Assembly: GCA_001796335.1 (NCBI GenBank)
Contig: MGMF01000026.1
Span: 62,001-126,000, forward strand
DNA from: Chloroflexi bacterium GWB2_49_20
Lineage (GTDB): Bacteria > Chloroflexota > Anaerolineae > Anaerolineales > Villigracilaceae
DNA: 64,000 bases
Direction of reading: 5' to 3'
Shown: one piece after another, positions 9,124 through 19,499 of the stretch
How positions within the stretch are numbered: position 1 is the first letter of the stretch
Layout of the letters: each line of letters starts with the position of its first letter
Made by a program: the position numbers and the translations under genes
The notes under the pieces: generated by a model
What the model was told of the DNA's origin: nothing
The model's input: the letters and a program-made list of their open reading frames with translations, nothing else
Database searches by the model: none

Positions 9124-9635
9124 AATAATTTGCTCCTAAAGTATATACACGTATGCAAGCTTGGATTCATTCAGCTTGCTTTATAGTTTAACCCCTGAAA
9201 TAAAAAAAGGTTTTCACCGAGGGGAATATTGAAACAATTTAGGACTTAAGCACTTAAGGGTAATTGGGTGTATGGTGGGCAGTTAAACCCGCCACCATAC
9301 ACCCAATTCCTTTCCAACTACGTAACTTCTCCAATTAAATTTTCCTCTCGAAAATCTGATCAAAAGTAGATCATGATATATCCAAGAGTAAAAAAATCTG
9401 GCTTGCGCATGCTAAATATACATGCTATAATGTTTGCAACTCCCCAGTGTTTTACAATGACATGACCTGAATCATTTTCTTTGCCTGAATGACAGGTTGC
9501 CGATTAAATTGTGGAAATTTGCCCGTTGAACAAAAAAAATTAAAAGAAGAATGATGCCCGTTAGTGGGGACGCCTCTTGTTGTATTCACCCATTATAACC
9601 AACCATATCCTTTTTGATTCCATTGAGACAAAAAT
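9124..9635. other. 512-bp divergent promoter region with a strong hairpin
   Basis: Spacer between the minus-strand KAS III-like gene and rho. A near-perfect inverted repeat (arms about 9262-9280 and 9290-9308, core GGGTGTATGGTGG and its complement) lies upstream of the rho promoter. The rho leader from about 9438 to 9635 is about 200 bases long with no open frame that I would call. Confidence 0.6.
9403..9431 (+). promoter_or_regulatory. Sigma-70-type promoter of rho
   Basis: -35 TTGCGC (9403-9408) and -10 TATAAT (9426-9431) are separated by exactly 17 bases. Transcription from here would leave a leader of about 200 bases before rho, a common place for Rho autoregulation in other bacteria. 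Confidence 0.7.
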
Positions 9636-10913
9636 ATGAACATTCTTGAACTTGAAAGTATACCACTGGCAGAGTTGCGTCAGATCGCCAAAGGCTTTGA
9701 CATACAAGATGCCAACCGACTAAAAAAAGAAGCACTTATCTTAAAAATCCGAAAAGCAGATGCCGAACGGGAAGGGCTTGAAATTCGAGGCGGAATCCTT
9801 GAGATTATGAACGAAGGCATCGGTTTTTTACGCTCTGAACGCTACCAAATTGGAGAAGGGGATGTCTATGTCTCCCAGGCTCAATTAAGGCGATATGAGT
9901 TGCGAAGCGGGGACTTGATCATTGGTAATGTACGCCCACCACGCGAATCTGAACGACATTATGGTCTGCTCAAAGTTGAAAGCGTCAATGGGTTGGATCC
10001 AGACGAGGCACGTAATCGCCCGGTTTTTGAAACCCTTACTCCCATCTTCCCGGATCAACGGTTTAACCTTGAAACCAGAGGGGATATTTTATCCACGCGG
10101 GTGATCAATATGATCGTTCCAATCGGTCGCGGTCAACGTGGTTTGATCGTTTCTCCGCCCAAGGCTGGAAAAACCACCATTCTTAAGGATATTGCCAATG
10201 CTATTTCAACGGTATATCCAGATGTGCATTTGATGGTAGCTCTTATTGGTGAGCGTCCTGAAGAAGTAACCGATATGGACCGTTCGGTGGATGCTGAAGT
10301 GATCGCATCAACTTTCGATGAACCGGTTACGGCTCATGTGCGCACAGCCGAAATTGCACTTGACAGGGCCAAAAGATTGGTGGAAACAGGTCGGCATGTG
10401 GTGATCCTGATGGACTCGATCACCCGCCTGGCACGGGCTTATAACCTGGTTGTAAATCCTTCCGGGCGTACACTCTCCGGAGGAATGGATCCCTCGGCTT
10501 TATACCCTCCGAAACGTTTCTTTGGTGCAGCCAGAAACATTGAAGGAGGAGGCTCTCTCACGATTATAGCCACCTGCCTGGTGGATACCGGCTCACGTCT
10601 GGATGATGTTGTCTACGAAGAATTTAAAGGCACCGGAAACATGGAGTTACACCTGTCCAGAAAATTGCAGGAACGGCGTATTTTCCCGGCAGTAGATATG
10701 GAGCGTTCTTCAACGCGACGCGAAGACTTGCTGCTCGGTCCGGATATACTGCAGCGTGTCTGGCTCATGCGTCGTATGTACATTCAAATGGTTTCGCCAC
10801 CTCCTCAAGGGGCAGGTATGGATGCGGCCGTGGCAACTGAAGCCTTGTTGCAACGAATCAGCCGGACCAAAGACAATCAAGAATTTTTGGAACGCTTGAC
10901 AGAAGATCAATAA
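9636..10913 (+). CDS. rho: Transcription termination factor Rho
   Basis: 425 residues. Order: N-terminal Rho_N helix-extended-loop (about 1-45), the RNA-binding cold-shock-like domain (about 50-125, GILEIMNEGIGFLR) and the RecA-like ATPase. Walker A is SPPKAGKTT at about residue 172-180. The Q-loop/R-loop region SGGMDPSALYPPKRFFGAARN is intact. The hexamer translocates on nascent RNA and stops transcription. A long leader precedes it. The following M23 peptidase begins 3 bases after the stop, so the two are probably one transcript. Confidence 0.98.
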   Translation: MNILELESIPLAELRQIAKGFDIQDANRLKKEALILKIRKADAEREGLEIRGGILEIMNEGIGFLRSERYQIGEGDVYVSQAQLRRYELRSGDLIIGNVRPPRESERHYGLLKVESVNGLDPDEARNRPVFETLTPIFPDQRFNLETRGDILSTRVINMIVPIGRGQRGLIVSPPKAGKTTILKDIANAISTVYPDVHLMVALIGERPEEVTDMDRSVDAEVIASTFDEPVTAHVRTAEIALDRAKRLVETGRHVVILMDSITRLARAYNLVVNPSGRTLSGGMDPSALYPPKRFFGAARNIEGGGSLTIIATCLVDTGSRLDDVVYEEFKGTGNMELHLSRKLQERRIFPAVDMERSSTRREDLLLGPDILQRVWLMRRMYIQMVSPPPQGAGMDAAVATEALLQRISRTKDNQEFLERLTEDQ

Positions 10914-10916
10914 ATT

Positions 10917-11972
10917 ATGAACAATAATAACAAACCGGCACAACCTTCCCGGCTTTTCAATATCACAAGTTGGGTATTAACCGGGTTGGTTGTACTCTCC
11001 TTAATGGGCTTTGGGTATGTAAAATTCCAGGCTGCACAAATACCCGAAATTTCGTTTCAAGCCACGGCAACCACTGAGCAGGGTGGATCACTGACTTTAC
11101 CAGAAATTGCCTATGCTTCAGGAAAAGTTCAGGCAATTGTTCGCCTGGTATCACTCAAGACAAACATCCCTGAGCGACCGCGTTACAATGAGATTGATCA
11201 TGAAGTTGTGAGGGGAGATTCGGTTTTTGGTATTGCCGCAGAATACAATATTAAACCAGAGTCTCTCTTATGGGCAAACTACGATGTGTTGGAAGATAGC
11301 CCGGACAGCATTCGTGTAGGCATGGTGTTAAGAGTTCCGCCAACGGATGGAGTTTATTATCAGTGGCAGGAAGGCGATACGCTCGACTTAATAGCCACCA
11401 AGTTTAAGGCAGTAAAAGATGATGTGATCAATTGGCCGGGAAACAACATAGATCTTGTGGATCCGGAACCTAAGGCAGGCAGCTTTGTGATGATCCCCGG
11501 GGGTAAGCGGGAATTCGTGCAGTGGTTGATCCCTACTGTAGCACGGGGAAGATCTGGAACTGCATCACTCAGTGCTGGTGTATGTGGGGGAGGGCCTGTG
11601 GGAAGTGGCGGATTCATTTGGCCGGCAGATAACCACTCACTGTCCGGTAATGATTTCTGGTCCGGGCATCTTGGGATCGATATTGCCGCTGGTGAAGGGG
11701 CTGCTGTGTATGCTGCAGACAGTGGGGTTGTTACCATGGCAATAGGAGGTTATAACGGCGGTTATGGAAATGTTGTCATGATCGATCACGGCAACGGATA
11801 CGCCACCCTTTATGCACACTTAAGCCAGATCAATGTGACAAGGTGCCAGGGTGTTTATGCTGGCAATATGATTGGGCTGGCTGGAAATACTGGAAATTCA
11901 TTTGGTGCTCATCTTCATTTCGAAGTTCGCCAGGGAGGTGGTTTCATCAGCCCCTGGTATGTTTTGCCATGA
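10917..11972 (+). CDS. LysM and M23 zinc metallopeptidase (cell wall endopeptidase)
   Basis: 351 residues. A single N-terminal membrane segment (about 15-38) is followed by two LysM-like domains (about 95-145, VVRGDSVFGIAAEYNIKP; and 148-195, WQEGDTLDLIATKFKA) and a C-terminal M23 domain. Zinc ligands appear as the His and Asp in GHLGIDIAAGEG and the HxH of AHLHFEV, so the enzyme looks catalytically complete. It should cut peptide cross-links of peptidoglycan outside the membrane. It starts 3 bases after rho, and its stop overlaps the start of birA in an ATGA, which points to one operon. Confidence 0.9.
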   Translation: MNNNNKPAQPSRLFNITSWVLTGLVVLSLMGFGYVKFQAAQIPEISFQATATTEQGGSLTLPEIAYASGKVQAIVRLVSLKTNIPERPRYNEIDHEVVRGDSVFGIAAEYNIKPESLLWANYDVLEDSPDSIRVGMVLRVPPTDGVYYQWQEGDTLDLIATKFKAVKDDVINWPGNNIDLVDPEPKAGSFVMIPGGKREFVQWLIPTVARGRSGTASLSAGVCGGGPVGSGGFIWPADNHSLSGNDFWSGHLGIDIAAGEGAAVYAADSGVVTMAIGGYNGGYGNVVMIDHGNGYATLYAHLSQINVTRCQGVYAGNMIGLAGNTGNSFGAHLHFEVRQGGGFISPWYVLP

Positions 11973-12772
11973 CCAATAATGAGTATGACATTAACAAAAT
12001 CCATGCCGCCCTTGGTGATTTGCCTATAGGCGGCATTCGTTATTACCAGAAAGTCAGTTCAACCAATGACCTGGCAATTGCCTGGGCTGAACAGGATGCA
12101 CCCGATATGAGCGTGGTGATCACAGACGAGCAAACCTCCGGGCGTGGTAGAAATGGTCGCAAATGGTTCAGTCCCGCAGGTGTTTCGCTGGCATTCAGTT
12201 TAATCCTGCGACCTGGGAAGGGTGAAAAACATTCCATTGGTTTATATTCAGCCCTCGCTGCACTGGCTGTTGTTCAGGCAATTAATGAATTGGATGGCAT
12301 TCCCAGACCTGAAATTAAATGGCCGAATGATATCCTTGTAAACACACGGAAAGTATGCGGGATTTTGACAGAAGCTACCTGGGTTGGGGATCAAGTTGAA
12401 AGCATGGTGATTGGAATAGGAGTGAACGTCTCACTGGGATCTGTTCCACCAGGGGAAATTCTCAACTTTCCGGCCGCCAGCCTGGAAGAGATTGCGCATA
12501 GAAAAATTAATAGACTTATTCTTCTTAAAGAAATATTGAAACTATTACCGGAATGGCGGAAGAGGATGAATACGCATTCATTTATCAATGCCTGGAATGA
12601 GCAACTCGCTTTTCGTGGAGAACAGGTAACCATCTGGACAGAAAATTCCCAACCCAGGGTTGGTACCATCACGGGTCTGGATCCGGACGGAGGATTGTGC
12701 CTGAAAGATCCTGATGGGAAAAATTTCACCATCCATTTTGGGGAAGTACATTTGATGCCTGTCAGGCTATGA
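11969..12772 (+). CDS. birA: Biotin--[acetyl-CoA-carboxylase] ligase, short form without DNA-binding domain
   Basis: 267 residues from the ATG at 11969, which overlaps the stop of the M23 gene by 4 bases. The class I ligase core is clear: STNDLAIAWAEQ, the biotinyl-AMP loop SGRGRNGRKWFSP (GRGRxGRxW) and KWPNDILVNTRKVCGILTE, then a small C-terminal SH3-like domain. The N-terminal helix-turn-helix of E. coli BirA is absent, so it should biotinylate carboxylases without repressing biotin genes. Confidence 0.93.
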   Translation: MTNNEYDINKIHAALGDLPIGGIRYYQKVSSTNDLAIAWAEQDAPDMSVVITDEQTSGRGRNGRKWFSPAGVSLAFSLILRPGKGEKHSIGLYSALAALAVVQAINELDGIPRPEIKWPNDILVNTRKVCGILTEATWVGDQVESMVIGIGVNVSLGSVPPGEILNFPAASLEEIAHRKINRLILLKEILKLLPEWRKRMNTHSFINAWNEQLAFRGEQVTIWTENSQPRVGTITGLDPDGGLCLKDPDGKNFTIHFGEVHLMPVRL

Positions 12773-12811
12773 TATACTTGCGCAAGCTTGCTAACAGAGA
12801 CGAGGTGCTGA

Positions 12812-13054
12812 ATGTTGGATAATTTACGAAACCAGGATTCCTCCCCCTTTAATAAAGATGAGGAGGATGAAAACAACGCTGAAGACTCTGATCAAGTTGC
12901 AATAGCCAAAAAAACCTGGAGCTTTGATGGCAAAATCTTGGGATTGAAATCACAACAATTATTCATTCTTCTACTGATGCTGCTTTTAGCAGTTTGTTTA
13001 CTGGGGACAATGCTCTTGCTGGTAACCGGCAAGATAGTACCGACATTCTTTTAA
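12812..13054 (+). CDS. Small single-pass membrane protein, function unknown
   Basis: 80 residues. An acidic, charged N-terminus (DEEDENNAEDSDQ) is followed by one hydrophobic segment at about 49-75 (LFILLLMLLLAVCLLGTMLLLV). A GAGGTG site lies before the ATG. It follows birA by 39 bases in the same direction and may be the last gene of the rho operon. I do not recognise the family. The clean start site and well-formed membrane segment make it more likely real than not. Confidence 0.65.
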   Translation: MLDNLRNQDSSPFNKDEEDENNAEDSDQVAIAKKTWSFDGKILGLKSQQLFILLLMLLLAVCLLGTMLLLVTGKIVPTFF

Positions 13055-13222
13055 AACCTACGCGAAAAAATGGGGTCCTTGCAAGCGAGCGTTCTCCAAA
13101 AAGCGAAATAACAATCTCCATAAGGTTGGCTTAGCTTGTTCAACGGGAGATCCCTTCGCCCTATGGGCTCGCAAAGACACTTCAAAAGTGTGATCAGAAT
13201 TTCCGGATAGGTTATTAGATTC
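13055..13222. repeat. Short REP-like intergenic sequence between convergent genes
   Basis: The segment around 13145-13185 (GGGAGATCCCTTCGCCC..GGGCTCGCAAAGACA) resembles the palindromic REP-like units scattered between genes in many environmental genomes. Only one copy was noticed here, so its repeat nature is inferred from the sequence style. Confidence 0.35.
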
Positions 13223-15787
13223 TTATAAATCCATTTCAGGTAATTCAAATTGTTGACCTGGTTCTGTACCGTTATCATTATCGTTACCGTCATTTAGCGC
13301 GCCTACCTTTATTAGTTCTGCACTGGATGTGCGCGCCAGGGATACAATTCGATCTCCTTCTTTTACACCCATCAATTTTACTCCCCTGGTTGCCCTACCT
13401 GCCAGGCGAAGGTTTTTAACTTTGGCACGTAGTACCTGTCCATTGGCTGAGATAATGGTGAGATCATCCGATTCTTGAACTACTCTGGCGGAAGCAATGA
13501 GGCCGATCGACCCCAAAGCCTTCTTATTGGTGGTAGCAATACCTCGAGCTCCCCGCCTTTTGGATGGATACTCAGTCAATAGTGTACGTTTTCCGTATCC
13601 TTTAGTTGTAATCAAGAGCAGGGCTCCATCAGGCTCAACCACTTCCATGCTGGCGAGTCTATCCTGGTCAGCCAGGCGGATGCCTGTCACGCCTGCTCCC
13701 GTGCGCCCCATTGCCCGCAGAATTTCTTCGCTAAAACGAAGTGCCTGTCCATGCTCAGTGACAAGAATGACATCATCTTTTCCATTTGTAAGGCGCGCCC
13801 ATCCCAACTCATCACCCTCAGCCAGATTGATTGATATAATTCCAGAGGGACGAACCGCTGAAAGGGCTGATAGGGACATGCGTTTGACGCGACCTTTGGT
13901 AGTGGCGAGGGTAATGAATTTGCCTTCATCAAACTTGGGAACAGATACGGCTGCTGTAATAACTTCCCCCGGATCAAGAGATAGGATATTGACTAAAGGG
14001 ATACCTTTATTTGTGCGGTCTGCGTCTGGGATCTGATAGACTTTTTCTGAGTAAACTTTACCCCGATCCGAGAAGAAAAGCATGGTGTCCAAAGTGTGAG
14101 CCGGTATGAGGTTGATGACCTCGTCTTCCAATTTGGTTGAATGTCCCGTGACACCTTTGCCTCCTACCCCTTGGGAACGATAAGATGCTACTGCTACGCG
14201 TTTTATATAGCCGCGGGCGGTCATACTGACCAGGACGGACTCATCCGGGACAAGATCTTCCTCGTTGAACCCTTCACTGGCTTCCACAGCAATGCGAGTA
14301 CGGCGTTCATCGCCATATTTTTCAGTGAGTTCATTCATGTCTTCCTGGATGATTGCCAGGATTTTTTTAGGATCCGCCAGGAGGTCTTCAAAGTAAGCGA
14401 TTTGCGCCTGGGTTTGTTTGTACTCGTCTTCAATTTTCTGTCGTTCCAGTGCCGCCAGTCTGCGTAGTTGCATATCCAGAATGGCTTGTGCCTGGATCTC
14501 GGAGAGATTGAAGCGTGTGATCAAACGTTCCTTGGCTACGTCTGCATCCGGTGATTTACGTATGGTATCAATCACATCATCCAGATTTGTCAAAGCGATC
14601 AACAAGCCTTCCAAAATGTGCGCTCGGTGCCGGGCTTTATCCAAGTCGAACTTGATACGCCTTGTAATCACATCCTGGCGATGTTGAATGAATAAGTGAA
14701 GAGCCTTCTTTAAAGGCAGTGTACGCGGTTCATTATCCACCAATGCCAGCATGCTGACCCCGAATGTTGATTGCAAGGCGGTGTATTTGAATAACTGATT
14801 AAGTACTTTCTTGGGTTGAGCATTTTTCTTGAGCTCGATGACGATATTCATACCCCTACGATCGGATTCATCGCGCAAGTCTGAAATGGCGTCAATCTTA
14901 CCGGAACGAGCCAGGTCTGCAAATCTTTCAATTAAAGTAGTCTTATTTACCTGGTAAGGGATTTCAGTGATCACAATACGGAATCTTCCGGCTTTCATTT
15001 CTTCGATATGCGCCAGACCGCGTATAACAATGCGGCCTCTTCCGGTTCCATAGGCTTGCTCAATACCTTCCTTCCCAACGATGATGCCTCCAGTTGGAAA
15101 ATCAGGCCCGGTGATGAATTTCATCAGATCTTCAACAGGGATGTCATCGATGGTGTCATAATTGTTGATCAGATAGATTATGGCGGCAGATAATTCCTTC
15201 AGGTTATGGGGAGGAATGTTGGTCGCCATGCCAACAGCAATACCGGAAGAACCATTCAAGAGTAGATTGGGCAACCTGGATGGGAGTACCTGGGGTTCCT
15301 GTAAAGAACCGTCAAAGTTATCGGTAAATTTTACCGTGTTCTTTTCAATGTCAGCCAGCATCTCTTCAGCCATTTTTGCCAGGCGCGCTTCGGTATAGCG
15401 CATGGCAGCTGGAGAATCGCCATCCACGGAACCAAAATTTCCCTGCCCATCCACGAGCATATAACGCATGGAAAAATCCTGAGCCATTCGTGCCATGGAT
15501 TCGTAAACAGCAGCATCTCCATGGGGGTGATATTTGCCCAAAACTTCACCAACGATGCGGGCAGATTTCTTGTAAGCAGAGTTGGAGCGCATGCCCAACT
15601 CCTGCATTGCAAACAATATGCGTCGATGAACAGGCTTTAAACCATCGCGGGCATCGGGCAAGGCACGTGCAACGATAACGCTCATGGCGTAATCGATATA
15701 GGCAGTACGCATTTGTTCGTCAATGTCCACCATTTGAACTGAGCCAACGAATTCGCTTGCGGATGGCAGATTGTTTTCAGATTCCAT
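13223..15787 (-). CDS. gyrA: DNA gyrase subunit A
   Basis: 854 residues, usual length. The breakage-reunion domain has the catalytic tyrosine Y131 in [10 protein letters not shown]; the six-bladed C-terminal wrapping domain begins near residue 510 and contains the GyrA-box-type QGVGGKGV. The tail is acidic and ends ELPEMDL. At the quinolone-contact positions the residues are A92 (E. coli Ser83) and E96 (E. coli Asp87), in [10 protein letters not shown]; mycobacteria also carry Ala at the first position. GyrA introduces negative supercoils together with GyrB, which is not in the window. Confidence 0.98.
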   Translation of the reverse strand: MESENNLPSASEFVGSVQMVDIDEQMRTAYIDYAMSVIVARALPDARDGLKPVHRRILFAMQELGMRSNSAYKKSARIVGEVLGKYHPHGDAAVYESMARMAQDFSMRYMLVDGQGNFGSVDGDSPAAMRYTEARLAKMAEEMLADIEKNTVKFTDNFDGSLQEPQVLPSRLPNLLLNGSSGIAVGMATNIPPHNLKELSAAIIYLINNYDTIDDIPVEDLMKFITGPDFPTGGIIVGKEGIEQAYGTGRGRIVIRGLAHIEEMKAGRFRIVITEIPYQVNKTTLIERFADLARSGKIDAISDLRDESDRRGMNIVIELKKNAQPKKVLNQLFKYTALQSTFGVSMLALVDNEPRTLPLKKALHLFIQHRQDVITRRIKFDLDKARHRAHILEGLLIALTNLDDVIDTIRKSPDADVAKERLITRFNLSEIQAQAILDMQLRRLAALERQKIEDEYKQTQAQIAYFEDLLADPKKILAIIQEDMNELTEKYGDERRTRIAVEASEGFNEEDLVPDESVLVSMTARGYIKRVAVASYRSQGVGGKGVTGHSTKLEDEVINLIPAHTLDTMLFFSDRGKVYSEKVYQIPDADRTNKGIPLVNILSLDPGEVITAAVSVPKFDEGKFITLATTKGRVKRMSLSALSAVRPSGIISINLAEGDELGWARLTNGKDDVILVTEHGQALRFSEEILRAMGRTGAGVTGIRLADQDRLASMEVVEPDGALLLITTKGYGKRTLLTEYPSKRRGARGIATTNKKALGSIGLIASARVVQESDDLTIISANGQVLRAKVKNLRLAGRATRGVKLMGVKEGDRIVSLARTSSAELIKVGALNDGNDNDNGTEPGQQFELPEMDL

Positions 15788-15881
15788 AAATCAATTCCTT
15801 TGAATATCAAAAATCGTGGAGGGGCATATCCTCAACCACGATATAACCAAATAATTATACCCCAAGTAGGATGATTGGAAT

Positions 15882-15911
15882 AAAAAAGAGGCTGTCCATA
15901 AAGACAGCCTC
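15882..15911 (-). terminator. Intrinsic terminator of the S1-domain gene
   Basis: On the minus strand a perfect 9-bp stem GAGGCTGTC/GACAGCCTC (15888-15896 with 15903-15911) with a 6-base loop is followed by six T residues (A run at 15882-15887 on the plus strand). It lies 27 bases after the stop of the S1 gene. Confidence 0.9.
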
Positions 15912-15937
15912 GAGATTAAATAATGCACTTCAAATAA

Positions 15938-16711
15938 CTAACCTGTGGGCAAACGGGTTTCAAGAGTGCGGTGCAAGAGCTCTTCCTGGTCTTTATCTGC
16001 ATTTTTTGTACGTTTTGTTTTCTGACTTTTTTTGCTTTCAGCACGTTGCAAAGCTTGCTGCCAGGCGATCTCAAATACTGTTTGTTCGGGTTCAGAAGCT
16101 TCTGAAGCTGCCACAACATCATCCGCATAATTTGTGTTTTTGGGTTTTCTCGTTTGAGCCTTGCGCGGTTCAGGTTTACTTTCTACGACGGTTTCTTCAG
16201 GTTTTGGCTGGGTGGCTTTAATGCTCAAGCGTATCTGCTTTTTACGACGATTGACTTCCAACACCATGGCTTCGACTTCATCACCTTCGTGCAGGATCTC
16301 GGAGGGTGATTTCACGAAACCGTGAGTGATTTCGCTCACGTGAACAAGCCCCGGACGTTCTGCGCCAATTTCGATAAATGCGCCGTAAGATTCCAGGCGG
16401 GCAACTTTCCCTTTAACCACCATTTCGGGTTTGATTTCACGCCATTCCAGACCCATGGGTTCAATCATAGTCAGTTCAATTCGATCCTCTTTTACCCGAC
16501 GGATCCATACATCCACCGATTGCCCAACTTGGAGAACGTCCTCCACCCGGTTCACAGATTCAGCTTTTAATTGAGAAATGTGTATTACACCAGGAAGATT
16601 CTGACCGACATCCAAGATTGCCCCTGCCAGAGTAGTCTTTATAACTTTTCCTGTGAGTTTTTCTTTTGGTTGTATCGCGTTTTCAGGCGCGGGGGTTTTT
16701 ATTGTGTCCAT
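15938..16711 (-). CDS. Protein with two S1 RNA-binding domains
   Basis: 257 residues. Two S1 domains occupy about 18-83 and 93-165; the second (GKVARLESYGAFIEIGAERPGLVHVSEI) has the full conserved signature. A lysine/glutamate-rich, low-complexity tail (about 168-257) may bind RNA. It resembles the S1 repeats of ribosomal protein S1 and YugI/GSP13-type proteins but is too short to be S1 itself. It probably binds RNA or the ribosome. It is monocistronic, with its own terminator. Confidence 0.85.
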   Translation of the reverse strand: MDTIKTPAPENAIQPKEKLTGKVIKTTLAGAILDVGQNLPGVIHISQLKAESVNRVEDVLQVGQSVDVWIRRVKEDRIELTMIEPMGLEWREIKPEMVVKGKVARLESYGAFIEIGAERPGLVHVSEITHGFVKSPSEILHEGDEVEAMVLEVNRRKKQIRLSIKATQPKPEETVVESKPEPRKAQTRKPKNTNYADDVVAASEASEPEQTVFEIAWQQALQRAESKKSQKTKRTKNADKDQEELLHRTLETRLPTG

Positions 16712-16843
16712 TTCAGTTTCTCCATGTTCGAAAATTTGCCGAAGGTGGATTATACTTGATTAGGAAAAAATCGTCAAACTAATTTCGGTATTATTTTGAA
16801 TGGATAATTTAAAGGGACATCTTATACGGATAGGCAAGTTATC

Positions 16844-16884
16844 AAAAAAAATAGCCCCGGCGTGTTAAATGCCGGGTCTATTTT
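16844..16884 (-). terminator. Intrinsic terminator of the DegV gene
   Basis: Read on the minus strand, GCCGGG and CCCGGC pair (about 16853-16876), extended by AATAG/CTATT, and a run of T follows (A run 16844-16851 on the plus strand). It starts 15 bases beyond the DegV stop. Confidence 0.85.
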
Positions 16885-16899
16885 AGACTAATTTCAGAA

Positions 16900-17757
16900 T
16901 TACTTCCAGCCTGCCATATATGCCAATCCAACAGTCCCGGGACCTGCGTGAGTTCCGATAACAGGGCTGACACTGGTAAATATTGTCTCCATGGGTTTTA
17001 GTTGGGATGCCGCGCTTTCGAGCAAAGCTCTGGCATCGGCTTCAGCATTTGCATGCAGCGTAGCCAGGTGGATATTAGATTGCGATCCGATCCGTTCAAC
17101 CAATATATCCAAAACGCGAGCGTAAGCTTTACTTTTCGTGCGAACTTTTTCCAAGGATTCAATCCTGCCATCTTTTAACTCAAGAATAGGTTTAAAGTTC
17201 AACGCGGTTCCCAGCAATCTTTGAGCACCTCCAATGCGGCCACCCCGATGTAGAAACTCGAGTGTATCGACCACAAACAAGACACCTGTGTGCTCGCGGG
17301 CAGTTTCAGCAAGTTTTTTGCATTCCAACAATGAAGTACCTGCTTGAGCAGCTTGAGCTACTGTTAATACCTGAAAACCCATTGCCATGGCAGTAGTTTC
17401 CGAATCAATAATCGCTATCTTTTCCTTTGCCTCGGACAGCATATCGACAGCCTGGGTGGCTGAATGGATCGTCCCAGAAAGTTTGGATGAAAGGAAAATA
17501 CCACAGACATCGTACCCTTCACCCAGCAGCTTTTCGAAAACGATTTTCATTGTCATGGGTGAGATCTGGGATGTACTGGGCATGACCTTGGTGGTTCCAA
17601 GGCGCTTATAGAATTCGTCGGGCAGGATGTTAACACCATCCTGGAAAGTCTCTTCGCCCCAGATCAATACTTGTGGAATAGAAGTGATGTTGTACTTGGA
17701 TAGCAAATCGCCGGGTAAGTAGGCCGTGCTATCTGTTACTACAGCAACTTTGGACAT
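16900..17757 (-). CDS. DegV family fatty-acid-binding protein
   Basis: 285 residues from MSKVAVVTDSTAYLP. This start is chosen because GGAGG lies 9-10 bases upstream on the minus strand; a longer frame to 17805 lacks such a site. The hallmark blocks are VTDSTAYLP, TSQISP, FLSSKLSGTIHSA and the late GTHAGPGTVGLAY. Family members bind a fatty acid, and FakB proteins present it to the kinase FakA. No FakA is nearby, so a phospholipid role is possible but not shown. Confidence 0.92.
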   Translation of the reverse strand: MSKVAVVTDSTAYLPGDLLSKYNITSIPQVLIWGEETFQDGVNILPDEFYKRLGTTKVMPSTSQISPMTMKIVFEKLLGEGYDVCGIFLSSKLSGTIHSATQAVDMLSEAKEKIAIIDSETTAMAMGFQVLTVAQAAQAGTSLLECKKLAETAREHTGVLFVVDTLEFLHRGGRIGGAQRLLGTALNFKPILELKDGRIESLEKVRTKSKAYARVLDILVERIGSQSNIHLATLHANAEADARALLESAASQLKPMETIFTSVSPVIGTHAGPGTVGLAYMAGWK

Positions 17758-18029
17758 GTTTTCGTTCCTCCTGGCTAATAATTGCTTGGTTAATTGATTT
17801 ACCAACTAACTATAACCCCCTTTTGTGAAAGAAGTCGCGCAATTGAGAAATTATTCCTATTCTGAAACTGACTCAAGTGTCAATTCAAAAGATAATTTTA
17901 CCGAAAAGGGTTCGTTGGTTCATTTGATTCTGGTACTGAAGCGTCCGCCTCCAACCTCCTTGACCATCCACTGGTTCTGGGCTAAAATCTGACGACTCTT
18001 GGGCTTATGTTAACTAATGAAGAACATAC

Positions 18030-19352
18030 ATGTTTGAGACATTAACCGGTCGCCTAAACCAGGTTTTCAATCAACTGCGTCGTAGAGGTAAGCTTTCTAC
18101 GGAAGACGTTGATGCAGCTTTACGGGAAGTACGCCTGGCTTTATTGGAAGCAGATGTTCATTATAGTGTGGTCAAAGATTTTGTAACGCGGGTTCGTGAA
18201 CGCTCTATTGGGCATGAAGTTTCGAAAGCTTTAAACCCAGGTCAGCAGATCATTAAAATCGTCAACGAAGAATTGATCGCGACTCTTGGACAACCTGAAG
18301 GGTTGAACCTGACTGGACCTCGCCCGCGGATCATTCTCCTGGTTGGCCTGCAAGGATCTGGTAAAACAACGGCTGCTGGCAAACTGGCATACTTACTGCG
18401 TTCCAAGGGCGAGAGGGTCATACTGGTGGCAGGTGACCCTTACCGCCCGGCTGCAATCCAACAACTACAGATATTAGGCAAAAGCTTGGATGTTCCAGTT
18501 ATCTCTGATCCAGGATTAAAACCTCCTGAGCTGGCCAGGCATGCTTATGAAAAAGCAAAAAATGGTGGGTTTAGTGTCATGATCATAGATACAGCAGGGC
18601 GCTCCCAACTGGATAACGCCTTGATGGATGAATTGAGAGCGATCGTTAAAAAAGTGGAACCCTCCGAAATCTTGTTGGTTGTGGATGCCATGGTTGGACA
18701 GGAAGCCTTGCATATAGCCGAAGGTTTCAGAGATACGATCTCTCCAACCGGGCTCATTCTCACCAAGATGGATGGAGATGCACGCGGCGGGGCTGCCATC
18801 TCAATCCGCTCAGTTACCGGAGTGCCAATTAAATTCATTGGAACTGGGGAAAAATTAGAGGCTTTGGAGGTGTATAATCCAGAGCGATTGGCTTCCCGCA
18901 TCTTGGGAATGGGCGATGTGCTCGGTTTGATCGAAAGAGCCGAATTAGCCTACGATGAAGACACAGTCCGGGACCAGACAAAGAAACTCTCCACCGGAGA
19001 ATTCAGCTTTGAAGACTTGGCGGAAATGATGCGTTCAGCCAAGAAGATGGGTCCGATGAGCCAGGTTATGGAAATGCTTCCGGGAGGGCTTGGCCAAAGG
19101 GCGCTCAACATATCTCCTGATGATGTTGAGAAGCAAGTGAAAAGAACCGAAGCCATCATCAGCTCGATGACGGTACAGGAACGTCGCCATCCAGATATTT
19201 TGAATGCGAATCGGAGACGGCGGATCGCACGTGGATCGGGTACGAATGTTCAAGAGATCAATCGATTGATGAAACAGTACCAGGAGATGCGGCGACTTTT
19301 TAAGACGATGAAGAAAACTGGCGGACGTGGACTTTCACGTCTGTTTGGTTAG
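18030..19352 (+). CDS. ffh: Signal recognition particle protein Ffh
   Basis: 440 residues. N domain (1-90), GTPase G domain (about 100-295, LLVGLQGSGKTTAAGKL as P-loop, then IDTAGR and TKMDGDARGG) and methionine-rich M domain (about 325-440) with the RNA-binding segment RRRRIARGSGTNVQEINRL. It binds signal peptides on ribosomes with the 4.5S RNA and hands them to FtsY. It begins the ffh-rpsP-khpA-rimM run that is common in bacteria. Confidence 0.98.
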   Translation: MFETLTGRLNQVFNQLRRRGKLSTEDVDAALREVRLALLEADVHYSVVKDFVTRVRERSIGHEVSKALNPGQQIIKIVNEELIATLGQPEGLNLTGPRPRIILLVGLQGSGKTTAAGKLAYLLRSKGERVILVAGDPYRPAAIQQLQILGKSLDVPVISDPGLKPPELARHAYEKAKNGGFSVMIIDTAGRSQLDNALMDELRAIVKKVEPSEILLVVDAMVGQEALHIAEGFRDTISPTGLILTKMDGDARGGAAISIRSVTGVPIKFIGTGEKLEALEVYNPERLASRILGMGDVLGLIERAELAYDEDTVRDQTKKLSTGEFSFEDLAEMMRSAKKMGPMSQVMEMLPGGLGQRALNISPDDVEKQVKRTEAIISSMTVQERRHPDILNANRRRRIARGSGTNVQEINRLMKQYQEMRRLFKTMKKTGGRGLSRLFG

Positions 19353-19499
19353 ACAGTTTGTTGGAAAGAAGCACATCCTTTCGTGCACCTCAACTTTCCA
19401 GGTGAACTGCAAAATTGAACCTAGTATCGACTCAAAAGTAAAAACCAGGTATTATTTTGAGTGGCTACTGCATATATTTGTTTAAGGAGATAGATTTCG

